From Chromatiales bacterium (GTDB taxonomy: Bacteria; Pseudomonadota; Gammaproteobacteria; Thiohalomonadales; Thiohalomonadaceae): a stretch of 64,000 bases of DNA. The notes beneath the pieces are model-generated. The model was not told the DNA's origin, ran no database searches, and saw nothing but the letters and a program-made list of their open reading frames with translations. This document shows, one piece after another, positions 53,599-61,552 of the stretch (positions are counted from its first letter, which is position 1; each line of letters begins with the position of its first letter). The translations under genes were made by a program, and so were the position numbers. The stretch spans positions 1-64,000 of the forward strand of contig QKFD01000108.1 in assembly GCA_003251535.1 (NCBI GenBank). The letters run 5' to 3'.

Positions 53599-54067
53599 AA
53601 CCCCCCTGCAAATAGCCCTGCACCAGGTCGAGAATCTCCTCCAGGTCGTCGTCGCCCACACCGAGATAGGGGCGGGCGGGGACGGCGGCGGGACCTGGAG
53701 GCATGCCTGGCAGCCCGCCGAACTGGTGGATCGCGGCGTAGTCTAGGTTGGACCCGACCGCTGCCCAGTCGGGTCCGTAGGAGACGCTACCCTCCACCGA
53801 GCGGCGGAGCTGTCCAATCACCTGGAGGATGGGGTGGTCACCGCGCACACCTCCCCCGATCTTCCTCTCGGTGGTCCCCTCTTTCAGGGGCACCCAGGGG
53901 GTCCCGGTAGCTGGGTCGGATTCATTCCCAAATGCCCGGAGGGAGGCGTCTTTGAGGACCCCGGCGATGTCCCGCATTACGGGGGTGAGGTCCTGGCCGC
54001 GGATCAGCAGCTCGTGGAGGACATCCATCACCTCCTGGTCATCGAGCCGGACTTGGATTGAGATCAC
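53597..54067 (-). CDS. Mu gpG-like virion morphogenesis protein
   Basis: A 156-residue protein from a GTG start at 54067 (VISIQVRLDDQEVMDVL), overlapping the previous stop (GTGA). It matches the phage virion morphogenesis/tail-completion family related to Mu gpG: LLIRGQDLTPVMRDIAGVL, DPATGTPWVPLKEGT, GDHPILQVIGQLRRSVEGSV and GSNLDYAAIHQFGGLPGMP. The family's role in Mu is tail formation and head-tail joining. It is the last phage gene before the boundary, where Mu would continue with the protease/scaffold and capsid genes. Confidence 0.85.
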   Translation of the reverse strand: MISIQVRLDDQEVMDVLHELLIRGQDLTPVMRDIAGVLKDASLRAFGNESDPATGTPWVPLKEGTTERKIGGGVRGDHPILQVIGQLRRSVEGSVSYGPDWAAVGSNLDYAAIHQFGGLPGMPPGPAAVPARPYLGVGDDDLEEILDLVQGYLQGG

Positions 54068-54564
54068 GGGGTCTCCGCCTCGGCAGGCGCATCGGTCCCC
54101 AGGTACTCCCCCAGGGAGTTGTACCAGCCGGGTGCTCGCTGGCCGGACACGTTGACGAGGTCGGTGCCGGATATCGGGTGGCGGGTTGTCGAGCCGTCCT
54201 TCATGCGCTTCTGCACGAACGTCCGGCCCCCATCCTCCACCTGATAGTGCAGCTGGAGCACATCGCTGACGAGTGGGGGCAGCTCGGCCCCGATATACTC
54301 GGCGCGGACGTTGTACCACCCAGCCAGGGTTACCGGCTCACCGGCGAGCCTGCCAAGCGTCTCCAGCGACACCTCGCGAAGTGGCTTGGTGAGACCATCC
54401 GTTGCACGCTGCACGGAGGCCGCGCGGCCATCGGGCCGCACCTCGTAGAACACGTCCGAGATGGTGTCGCCATCGAGCGGCATGCCAGGCGCCCATGAGG
54501 TCTTCTCCTGCCAGTGAGGGCCCGGCACGAAACTCCGGTCAGCGTCATCGAATTGTTCGGCCAT
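54064..54564 (-). CDS. Phage protein of unknown function with two GWYN...EYxG repeats
   Basis: A 166-residue protein between the gp30 head protein and gpG. No known domain was recognised. Two similar stretches are visible: GWYNVRAEYIGAELPP near residues 82-97 and GWYNSLGEYLGTDAPA near 146-161, suggesting an internal duplication. Gly/Trp/Tyr/Asn-rich turns and many acidic residues suggest a small structural or chaperone protein. It starts at ATG 54564 just after the gp30 stop (54566) and overlaps gpG by 4 bases (GTGA). Confidence 0.6.
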   Translation of the reverse strand: MAEQFDDADRSFVPGPHWQEKTSWAPGMPLDGDTISDVFYEVRPDGRAASVQRATDGLTKPLREVSLETLGRLAGEPVTLAGWYNVRAEYIGAELPPLVSDVLQLHYQVEDGGRTFVQKRMKDGSTTRHPISGTDLVNVSGQRAPGWYNSLGEYLGTDAPAEAETP

Positions 54565-54565
54565 G

Positions 54566-56113
54566 TCACAGCTCCGTCATGGTGATGATGTACTTGCCCC
54601 GCTCCTTGTCGACCTTGTCGACGCGGAACCGCGTACCAGGCGCGAAAAGGACTTCGCGCTCGGCGCCGTACTGGGAAAACCGGGCGATATTGACGCCTGT
54701 CTTCCCATCGATCTTCATGATCACATTCCCGTCGAACGCTGCCTCGTCGCCATACGAGGACGAGACAAATGAATTTTCCTCTACCTCTGCGCCTTCCTGG
54801 TAGCGCTTCAGGACCTGATCCAGAGCATCCGGCTTGAACGTCGCCCCGCGGATCGACGGGCCGACAAACCGGGGCATCTTTTGTAACCCTTCCTGAGCAG
54901 CATCGACATACGCCTGGAGGTACGGATCCGTCTCGTACTCGCCCGCCCGCAGAGCGATGTTCAGCGGCTTGTAGGCGCCGCCAGTATACATTCTGATGGC
55001 GGCCGACTCCTCGACCGTCAGCTCCGGCAGCCCTAGCTTCTGCTGCTGGGCGTTCATGGCGCGCAGGCCCCATGTGTCCACCTCGCCGCCGAACTTCTGG
55101 AGCCCGAGGGCGCGCTGGGCGGGGGAGAATCGGGGCGGTGGCGGTCTGCCGTCGCGTGGCGACGAGGCAGGGCGGGCCGGGGTCATGTCGACCTCCGATC
55201 CCGGTAGCGGGGCCCAAGGGGGCTTCGCTGGAGTTGGCGCAACTGGCGCCGGCGTGGGCACCAGCTTTGGCGGTGGCGGCGGCGGCACCTTCTTCTTCGC
55301 TTGCGCCAGCGCCTCCATCCCAGCCTTCCCAGGGTTGTAGCTCCACCCCGGATCCGGCTGGAACCACATCTCCTTCCCGGTGGACTTGTCCATGTACCGC
55401 AGACGGGTGACCGGCTTGGTGATGGGGTTGCCGTCGTCGTCCTGCCCCACCCGTACCTGCACCTGTTCGAGCTTGCCGGCGCTGGATTCCACCTTGAGCC
55501 CTTCCTTGTCGAGGCGCTTCTTGCTCAAGGTCCGCACGCCGCAGCGGCAATTGAAGCCGTTGGGCGGATAGATGGAGTCCCAAACCGGGTCGGTCGCCTC
55601 CCATACCCGGCCATGCAGGGCCGCGTGAGTGGGTCGGGTGCGGCCATCCTTGACGGCCCAGTATTGCCAGTAGGGCCGAGACTTCTGGTTCTCCGAGTCG
55701 AACTTGTACCCGCCGACCGAGTAGGCGGTCATCATGTTGACGCGGTAGATGGTGGAGAGGCGGCGGGGGGAGCCCCATTGCACGGGCACGCTGGTGCCGG
55801 GGTAGACCTCCAGGATCTCCCCGGTGTCTGGATCGATGGCCTTGCCCCACCATCCTTTCTTCTGGCAGACCGTGGTCATCTCCTTGATGAACCACTTCTC
55901 GGTCTTGCCTTCCTTCAGGGATTTCGTGATGGCGTTCTGGATATCCTCCTCCAGATCCAGCCGTGCGAGGTGGGCGACGGTGAACGCCTTGGCATGGGCC
56001 TCCTCATACAGCTCATGCCAAGAGCCGGTGATCACCAGTTCCTTGGCTTCAAAATATTTGACCGCCTCCTCGGGCGTGAGGCGGATGGCAAAGCCAAGAT
56101 CGACATCACTCAT
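54566..56113 (-). CDS. Mu gp30-like phage head morphogenesis protein fused to ADP-ribosyltransferase
   Basis: A 515-residue protein from ATG 56113 (MSDVDLGFAIRLTPEEAVKY), overlapping the portal gene by 8 bases. The first 275 residues form the SPP1-gp7/Mu-gp30 minor head domain, with YWAVKDGRTRPTHAALHGRV and YPPNGFNCRCGVRTLSKK. A Pro-rich linker spans about 280-345. The C-terminal 130 residues fit an ADP-ribosyltransferase: Arg422 in GPSIRGATF, the Ser-rich STS-type strand S451-S453 (FVSSSYGDE) and E485xE487 (GAEREVLFAPGTRF), the R-S-ExE triad of arginine-specific toxins. It may be injected with DNA and modify a host protein (inference; T4 Alt is a precedent). Confidence 0.85.
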   Translation of the reverse strand: MSDVDLGFAIRLTPEEAVKYFEAKELVITGSWHELYEEAHAKAFTVAHLARLDLEEDIQNAITKSLKEGKTEKWFIKEMTTVCQKKGWWGKAIDPDTGEILEVYPGTSVPVQWGSPRRLSTIYRVNMMTAYSVGGYKFDSENQKSRPYWQYWAVKDGRTRPTHAALHGRVWEATDPVWDSIYPPNGFNCRCGVRTLSKKRLDKEGLKVESSAGKLEQVQVRVGQDDDGNPITKPVTRLRYMDKSTGKEMWFQPDPGWSYNPGKAGMEALAQAKKKVPPPPPPKLVPTPAPVAPTPAKPPWAPLPGSEVDMTPARPASSPRDGRPPPPRFSPAQRALGLQKFGGEVDTWGLRAMNAQQQKLGLPELTVEESAAIRMYTGGAYKPLNIALRAGEYETDPYLQAYVDAAQEGLQKMPRFVGPSIRGATFKPDALDQVLKRYQEGAEVEENSFVSSSYGDEAAFDGNVIMKIDGKTGVNIARFSQYGAEREVLFAPGTRFRVDKVDKERGKYIITMTEL

Positions 56114-57635
56114 CGGCCGCGGCCGCCCGCTGCTGCGCCTGGAGCCGGCCATACAGCTCGCCGACGAAGATCACCCGGGCGAGGAGATCGGTGAGCTGCT
56201 CGAAATCCATCTTCGGGAACAAGGCTTCGAGCCGTGACATCAGCGCTTCGGGATCGACCCCTTCACGCACCTCATCGAATAGCGGCTTGAGCATGGCTTC
56301 CGCGATCGGGCCGAGTTCCTTGTCCAGATTGACCGCTTCCATCGCGGTGAAATCGTCGTCCACTCCCTTTGCGAAATCGAAACCGCCGCGAGAGAAGGCT
56401 TCGAAGCTGGGCGCGGCGGGCGGCTTGCTTTCACCGAACCCCGGCAGCACCGCTTCCCCATCGACCGGCGCCGGGATTTGCAGGCGTTCATGGGCGAACT
56501 GCACCGGCACCTGCACGAACGCCCGCGCCTTGTCCAGCACCTCCACCCAATCCTTGCGGGCTTCGGCCTCTTCATAGAATTCGAAGGTGGGCGGCACGGC
56601 GCCGGGGACGTTCAGTTCGGTGATCCACGCGAACAGCTCGTTCATCGCGTCGGAAATCACCGTCCGATCGGATTCGTTCACCGCCTCCTCGCGCCCGCGG
56701 TGGGTTTCGGAAGCGGCCCGAGAACCGTTCCCCTGGATCTCGGTCGCCAGCGTCTGGGAGGTGAGGGCCTTCGAGATCTCCCGATTGCATAGCGAGATGA
56801 GGCGTTCCTGCGGCAGTTGCTGGCCGCCGCCCTTGTTCTCGACCAGTTCGACCAAGCCCCCTTCTGGGATGGCGGCGACCGCGTCCTCGATCATCCTTGC
56901 GAGGGCGTTCGCCAGCGCGTCCTGCTCCGGCTTGGGCGTCCCCAGCGGGTAGCGTCCAATGGCCCAGGGAATGCCGTATTTCTCGCAGAATTTGACAAAA
57001 TAGCGGTAGCCGGAATTCTTGAATGTCCACGGCCAGAAGCAGGAGGAGAACACCGCCACCCCATAGGGGTTTTCGTGGCTCGGCATGTGCCGCGTCATCA
57101 GCCACTTGTAGGCGCCGAGTTCGAGCCCGCTGATCTGATTTTCGCGGGTAAGCAGGCGCAGCTCGTTGGAGTCGGAGCCGAACGCGAAACGCCGGTTTGG
57201 TTTGTCGAGCACCGCCTCCGGCATGAGGTACTGACCTTGCCGCGCCCATACCACCTCATGGACACGGAACCCACGGAACACGGCGCCGGCCATGTTCCAG
57301 ATCACGTCCGGCCAGCGCATGCCGGGCGCTGGCCGCTGGGCCATGAGCTGTTCGCACAGTGCAAACGCTTGCACATCGGAATTCGAGTAGCCGCCCGCCT
57401 GGACCCGCCACTCGAATCCGAGCAGACCGGAGCGGATGGAGCGCAGATCCCCCACCACATGGGCATCGGCGGCGAGGCCGTCGAACACCTCCTCGGAGCG
57501 TCCCAATTTGCGCAACACCGTATCGGGGTTGGGCAGGACGGTCAGCGCAGAAAAGAACTTCGGATCGGTGGTGCGGGTGGCGATCTCGCGGGCGAGGTTC
57601 GCACGGCTGGCCTTGGCCAGGTCGATCTTATCCAT
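56106..57635 (-). CDS. Mu gp29-like DUF935 portal protein
   Basis: A 509-residue portal. Start at ATG 57635 (MDKIDLAKASRANLAREIAT), giving an 8-base overlap with the terminase; an in-frame start at 57692 adds 19 residues. Family features include AHVVGDLRSIRSGLLGFEWR, YKWLMTRHMPSHENPYGVAV, WAIGRYPLGTPKPEQDALAN and SDAMNELFAWITELNVPG. The portal forms the dodecameric DNA gate at one capsid vertex. It precedes the gp30-ART gene with overlap. Confidence 0.92.
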   Translation of the reverse strand: MDKIDLAKASRANLAREIATRTTDPKFFSALTVLPNPDTVLRKLGRSEEVFDGLAADAHVVGDLRSIRSGLLGFEWRVQAGGYSNSDVQAFALCEQLMAQRPAPGMRWPDVIWNMAGAVFRGFRVHEVVWARQGQYLMPEAVLDKPNRRFAFGSDSNELRLLTRENQISGLELGAYKWLMTRHMPSHENPYGVAVFSSCFWPWTFKNSGYRYFVKFCEKYGIPWAIGRYPLGTPKPEQDALANALARMIEDAVAAIPEGGLVELVENKGGGQQLPQERLISLCNREISKALTSQTLATEIQGNGSRAASETHRGREEAVNESDRTVISDAMNELFAWITELNVPGAVPPTFEFYEEAEARKDWVEVLDKARAFVQVPVQFAHERLQIPAPVDGEAVLPGFGESKPPAAPSFEAFSRGGFDFAKGVDDDFTAMEAVNLDKELGPIAEAMLKPLFDEVREGVDPEALMSRLEALFPKMDFEQLTDLLARVIFVGELYGRLQAQQRAAAADE

Positions 57636-59244
57636 ATCTCGATAGGTCCGTACTGTCGCGGCGACCGCGGGTTGTGATCTGGGGTAGGCCACCGGCGCCG
57701 GAGACCGCCGCCATCCACAGCATCTGGAGTGCGTCCGGTCCGTCGTCGTGGTCCGCCTTGGGGAAGTGCGTCAGCTGGTCGATGAGGGTCCGTTGCGACG
57801 GGTGCAGCCGAATGAGCCCGTTGGCCATGTGCGGCTGGAGCGACTCGATGCGCAGGATCTTGTCGGCGATGGGCGATACGGCGCGGGCCGGTACCGGGTA
57901 GCCGCGGGCGGCCGACCGCTTCACCAGCTCCGAGCGGAGGAACTCCTGAAACTGCACCGTCTCGATCACCCACAGCAGGCAGCGATACTCCTGGTGTAAG
58001 GCAATCACGTCCTCGATGATGCGGTCAGGCAGGCGTTTCCGGATGGCCGCCTCCACCACATCGAGGATCCCGGTCTCCCGATTGAATCCCCCCACCAGGA
58101 TGGCGGACGGGTCACGGGACGCGCCGGCCTTGCCGAGCGACGGGTCGCAGGAGCCGAAGAAGAGCCATTCCCGCAGCCGGTTCACCCAGAAGGTGATCAC
58201 CTTGGCGAACGGGGCATCGTCATCGGAGAGCGGATCGTTCTGCAGCTCGGAATCGAATGAGGCATGCCCATCCCGGGCCCGGGTCACCATCAACTCCACC
58301 AGCGGGCGGCCGGCCGGCCAACTCACCTCGGCGCCGGCGTTCATCGCCGTCGCGCGTTCTGCATAGAACGCCTCCGCCGCCGCCTTGCTGTCGTTGAGCA
58401 GCAGCTCCTCCCAGCGGTCCCACAGGTCCATTCGGTGGGGCCAATGGATGAGGGCCTTGAACTTGCGGCTGTTCCACAGGGGGTTCTTGAGCAGCCGCGC
58501 CAGCACCGAGTCGTAATGCAGGATGGTGCCGATGATGATCACATCGAACTTGGCGCCGGCGCCGCCCAGCTTCAGCACCGCCTTGGTGAGCCAGCTTTGC
58601 AACTTGTCGCGCTGCTCTGGGGTGCGGACGTTCTCATCGTTCTCCAGGTCGTCCCCGATGAACAGGTCGGGGCGGTGCGGGCCATGTCGGCGACCGCGGA
58701 TGCGCTTGCCGGAGCCCACCGCCTCCACCTTGCGGTCGTTCGCGGTGACAATGACGCCCGCCTGCCACACACGGCCGCGCCCAGTCGCTTCCGGGAAATC
58801 CATCGACAGGCGCGGATTGCTCTCCAGCTCTGCCTTGATGGCCTCCAGCATGATGGCCGCCTGGTCAAAGGCATCCATGCCGATCATCGGGTACCACTTC
58901 CTACCGGTCACGAGACACCACAGCACGAAGAGCTGGCTGGTGATGGTGGACTTTGCCTCGCCGCGGGGTGCGGCGATTGCGTCGGTCTCGCTCTGGTCGG
59001 AGTCGGCGATCTCCGGCAGCCGGCGATACAGATAGTCGTGCAGCCGGCTATTCGGCTTGGTGACGTAGTGCGGGAAGTAGGTGCGGGCGAAGAACTCGAA
59101 ATCGGTATCGGCCCGCTCCCGGCGCGCCTTGGACGCTGAGGGATCCGGATCAAAGCCCGAAACCTGGGCCTCGATCTGCGTGCGGAATTCAGCCGCCAGT
59201 TCTGCGAGCTGCTGGGCGAACTGACGGGTGGAGAGCTTAGCCAT
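57628..59244 (-). CDS. Mu gp28-like terminase large subunit
   Basis: A 538-residue packaging motor. The ATPase shows an A-loop-type motif AAPRGEAKSTITSQLFVLWC (residues 91-110) and the Walker B-like DLFIGDDLEND (193-203). The C-terminal nuclease-like part has FGSCDPSLG, CLLWVIETVQFQEFLRSELV and a final DDGPDALQMLWMA (about 500-512), typical TerL end with conserved Asp. It cuts and translocates phage DNA by the headful process. The upstream DUF1804 gene overlaps by 8 bases. Confidence 0.93.
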   Translation of the reverse strand: MAKLSTRQFAQQLAELAAEFRTQIEAQVSGFDPDPSASKARRERADTDFEFFARTYFPHYVTKPNSRLHDYLYRRLPEIADSDQSETDAIAAPRGEAKSTITSQLFVLWCLVTGRKWYPMIGMDAFDQAAIMLEAIKAELESNPRLSMDFPEATGRGRVWQAGVIVTANDRKVEAVGSGKRIRGRRHGPHRPDLFIGDDLENDENVRTPEQRDKLQSWLTKAVLKLGGAGAKFDVIIIGTILHYDSVLARLLKNPLWNSRKFKALIHWPHRMDLWDRWEELLLNDSKAAAEAFYAERATAMNAGAEVSWPAGRPLVELMVTRARDGHASFDSELQNDPLSDDDAPFAKVITFWVNRLREWLFFGSCDPSLGKAGASRDPSAILVGGFNRETGILDVVEAAIRKRLPDRIIEDVIALHQEYRCLLWVIETVQFQEFLRSELVKRSAARGYPVPARAVSPIADKILRIESLQPHMANGLIRLHPSQRTLIDQLTHFPKADHDDGPDALQMLWMAAVSGAGGLPQITTRGRRDSTDLSRYG

Positions 59245-59734
59245 AGAGGCGGCTCAGCTCCTCGCCGAAGGGTTCCAACACCTCCAGCAGCGCCGGAGCG
59301 TGTTGCGGGTAGCGAGTACGGAGGTACTCGACAAACCGCTCCAGTACTTCCAGGGCCACCGAGAGCTTAGCGAGCTTGCCATCACCGCCCCCGGCCGCCT
59401 TCACCGTCTTGGTGTAGGCATCGGCCAGCTTGGCGATGGCCTCGGCGCGGACGATGGCCGGGATCTTGTTATCCTGAAGTTCCTCCATTGTGAACTGGAA
59501 CAGCAGGGCGAAATCCTCCAGCACTTGGGTGGTCAGATCGCCCAGCCCACCGACCACCATGCGGGCGGCCTGGCGCGCCCGGTCCCAGTCGTCCCCGGTT
59601 TCTTTGCCCTTCGCCTTCCAGCTGCGAACCGTAGCGAATGCCACCCCATGCTTCTCTGCCGCGGCCTCCAGTGAGAGGCGCTCGACGACGAAGGACCGGC
59701 GGACTGCCGCGCGGAGTTCTGGGGGATGAGCCAC
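59237..59734 (-). CDS. DUF1804-family Mu gp27-like (small terminase-like) protein
   Basis: A 165-residue protein. The N-terminal helix-turn-helix (RRSFVVERLSLEAAAEKHGV, FATVRSWKAKGKETGDDWDR) and a helical C-terminus (VLERFVEYLRTRYPQHAPAL) match DUF1804 phage proteins found directly upstream of TerL in Mu-like phages. It probably recognises phage DNA for packaging, as small terminases do. It overlaps TerL by 8 bases and follows the gp26-like gene at once (59735). Confidence 0.88.
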   Translation of the reverse strand: MAHPPELRAAVRRSFVVERLSLEAAAEKHGVAFATVRSWKAKGKETGDDWDRARQAARMVVGGLGDLTTQVLEDFALLFQFTMEELQDNKIPAIVRAEAIAKLADAYTKTVKAAGGGDGKLAKLSVALEVLERFVEYLRTRYPQHAPALLEVLEPFGEELSRLYG

Positions 59735-60073
59735 TCACCCCTCCCCGCGCAGGCGCTGCGCCAGCAGGCTGGTACCCACGCCGATAATTCCACCGGGCGG
59801 CCGGCGCTGGACCCCCGGCACATCGGCTCGGCCCAATGCGACATCGATGCCGCGCTGGGTGAGCATGGCGGCACCAGCCTGGTGCTCCACCAACCCCTGC
59901 TCGGCCAGCCACGCCACCTCGGTCCGCACCCGGTCCAGGCCGATGGCCAGCGCATGGGATTCCAGCGCATCTTGCAGCAGCTGGAGCGGTGCGGTGTAGG
60001 ACGGCTCCCGCTCCAGCGCCTCCAGCAACATGCGCCGGATGAGCCCGGCATGCCGCTCCCGGTAATCCGTCAC
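59735..60073 (-). CDS. VpaChn25_0724-type (Mu gp26-like) phage protein
   Basis: A 112-residue helical protein starting MTDYRERHAGLIRRMLLEAL, with RTEVAWLAEQGLVEHQAGAA and the C-terminal VALGRADVPGVQRRPPGG; this winged-helix-like protein is common in Mu-like phages between gp25 and gp27. Function not established; possibly a packaging or regulatory helper. It overlaps the DUF2730 gene by 4 bases. Confidence 0.82.
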   Translation of the reverse strand: MTDYRERHAGLIRRMLLEALEREPSYTAPLQLLQDALESHALAIGLDRVRTEVAWLAEQGLVEHQAGAAMLTQRGIDVALGRADVPGVQRRPPGGIIGVGTSLLAQRLRGEG

Positions 60074-60438
60074 GGTGTCTTTCCCATCAGGTGGTGGTGG
60101 ATGGTCTCCAGCAGGCCCCGCATGCCGGACGACTCGCCCACCAGGCGCTGGACCTGGCCGGAGAGATGGCCGACCGAGCTGTGCACCTCGGAGGCGAGGG
60201 CATCGATCCGGGCGTGCAACCGGATGAGGTCATCCTCGGAGGGTGCGTGCTCCACATGGGTCTCCAGTACGGTCATGCGTCGGTCCAGCGCCGCGATGTC
60301 ACGTGCGTTGGCTTCGGCGTGTTGGGTGAGGTCAGCCCGCTGCACGATGGTGGCCCGGATGGTCAGCGCGGCCCAGGCGGCCAGCACCGACAGGATGGTG
60401 GTGGCGATCGGCAACCATTTCAGGATTTGGTCAAGCAT
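60070..60438 (-). CDS. DUF2730-family phage membrane protein (Mu gp25-like)
   Basis: A 122-residue protein from ATG 60438 (MLDQILKWLPIATTILSVLA): one N-terminal membrane helix, then a coiled-coil region (ALDRRMTVLETHVEHAPSED) with Ser/Gly-rich end. It matches the DUF2730 proteins found upstream of terminase genes. It overlaps the neighbouring DUF1353 gene at its start (by 19 bases). Possible role in membrane association during lysis or packaging is unknown. Confidence 0.8.
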   Translation of the reverse strand: MLDQILKWLPIATTILSVLAAWAALTIRATIVQRADLTQHAEANARDIAALDRRMTVLETHVEHAPSEDDLIRLHARIDALASEVHSSVGHLSGQVQRLVGESSGMRGLLETIHHHLMGKTP

Positions 60439-61007
60439 GCAGCCCCCCGCAGCCGGGTGGCCGATTCCTCCCACGCGGTGGCGCCGAACAGATCGACCGC
60501 CCGCCACATCAACTGCGTCGTGATCGGATGAGTGCCCCACTTGGGCATCGCATCCAGGAAAACGCGGTCCGCGTCGCCTTTGGAGATGCCCGGTGGTTGG
60601 GTGCGATAAAGGAAGTCGTGGATGATCGCCGGCACACCGTATCGACCCCAGGGCGAATAGAGCCAGTGCAGCCACCAAGGCACCGATGCGAAATCAGTGA
60701 CGAAGCCGACCGGGACAACGATCGCCTGGCGCAGGTGGGCCGAGTGGTAGCGCACCTCCTCGGTCAGCTGCCAATGCTTGCCATCCGGTAGCGGCCGCAG
60801 GGCTGGAAGCATCTCCGGAGTGATCGCCACCCGCTGCGTGGCGGTCAGTCGTCCATATAGGGACCAGAGCCCACCGGCCAGGCCGGCCAACGCGAGCAGC
60901 CCCGCCGGCATCGAGGGGACGAACAGCAGGTGCAGCAACCCGGCGATGCCTGCGCCGACCGAGAGCAGGGAGCCGCGTACGCCGTGTGATGCAAGGAGGT
61001 GCTTCAT
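60420..61007 (-). CDS. DUF1353 phage membrane protein
   Basis: A 195-residue protein. N-terminal membrane helices (about 12-50) are followed by the DUF1353 core: VPVGFVTDFASVPWWLHWLY and YGVPAIIHDFLYRT, with GDADRVFLDAM and QLMWRAVDLFG near the end. The domain appears in many phages, function not established. It is placed between the lipoprotein (4-base overlap) and DUF2730, in a segment otherwise devoted to lysis, so a link with lysis is plausible but unproven. Confidence 0.85.
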   Translation of the reverse strand: MKHLLASHGVRGSLLSVGAGIAGLLHLLFVPSMPAGLLALAGLAGGLWSLYGRLTATQRVAITPEMLPALRPLPDGKHWQLTEEVRYHSAHLRQAIVVPVGFVTDFASVPWWLHWLYSPWGRYGVPAIIHDFLYRTQPPGISKGDADRVFLDAMPKWGTHPITTQLMWRAVDLFGATAWEESATRLRGAACLTKS

Positions 61008-61534
61008 GGCAGCAGCTGATGCAGCCCAACCGCCAGCCGCACCAGCTCAAGGCCAGCGTCGACCAGCTCCCGGGCGCGGTCGGCGGATGGGGTGGCACGG
61101 TAGGCATCGTAGGCGACCCGCAGCTGGTCGTGGCGCCGCCCGAACGCCTCCAGCGCTCGCCGGTCGTCGGCGCCGAACGTGTGCAGGTGCGGCCCCACCA
61201 GTGCGCGACCATCCAGGTACAGCGCCTCGGCCCGCGCCAACACCAGGTCAAATTCGGCGGGCGTGGGCAGGGTGGTCAGGTCCCGCGGCCGATCCAGCTC
61301 GGCCAGTAGGGCGTCCACCTGCACCCGCAGCTCCCGCCAGCGCGCCTGGTCCTCCTCTGGCCACTCCCCGACGTGCTGCTCTACCCGGGACAGCGCGTGA
61401 TCGATCTCGTCGCGAGCGGTGAGCACGCTGGTGGCGGTGGCCACCGCGGTGGCCAGGTGGGTCGGATCTTCCTGGTTGGCGCAGCCCACCAGGGCAGTGA
61501 CTGCAATGGGGATGGCGATGATCAGTTTCTTCAC
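61004..61534 (-). CDS. Phage lipoprotein (possible lysis accessory)
   Basis: A 176-residue protein with a lipoprotein signal: MKKLIIAIPIAVTALVGCAN, lipobox VGC with Cys18. The rest is helical and acidic (LTARDEIDHALSRVEQHVGE). Outer-membrane lipoproteins in phage lysis modules often serve as o-spanins, but the length and content here are not typical, so that role is only possible. It overlaps the DUF1353 gene by 4 bases. Confidence 0.7.
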   Translation of the reverse strand: MKKLIIAIPIAVTALVGCANQEDPTHLATAVATATSVLTARDEIDHALSRVEQHVGEWPEEDQARWRELRVQVDALLAELDRPRDLTTLPTPAEFDLVLARAEALYLDGRALVGPHLHTFGADDRRALEAFGRRHDQLRVAYDAYRATPSADRARELVDAGLELVRLAVGLHQLLP

Positions 61535-61552
61535 GGGGTTCTCCTTTTCCTG

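Noticed and set aside
54330-55895. 521-codon frame overlapping the gp30 gene in another frame
   Set aside because: The gp30 frame has clear conserved motifs and start overlap with the portal gene; the other frame is a low-complexity Gly/Arg/Pro shadow.
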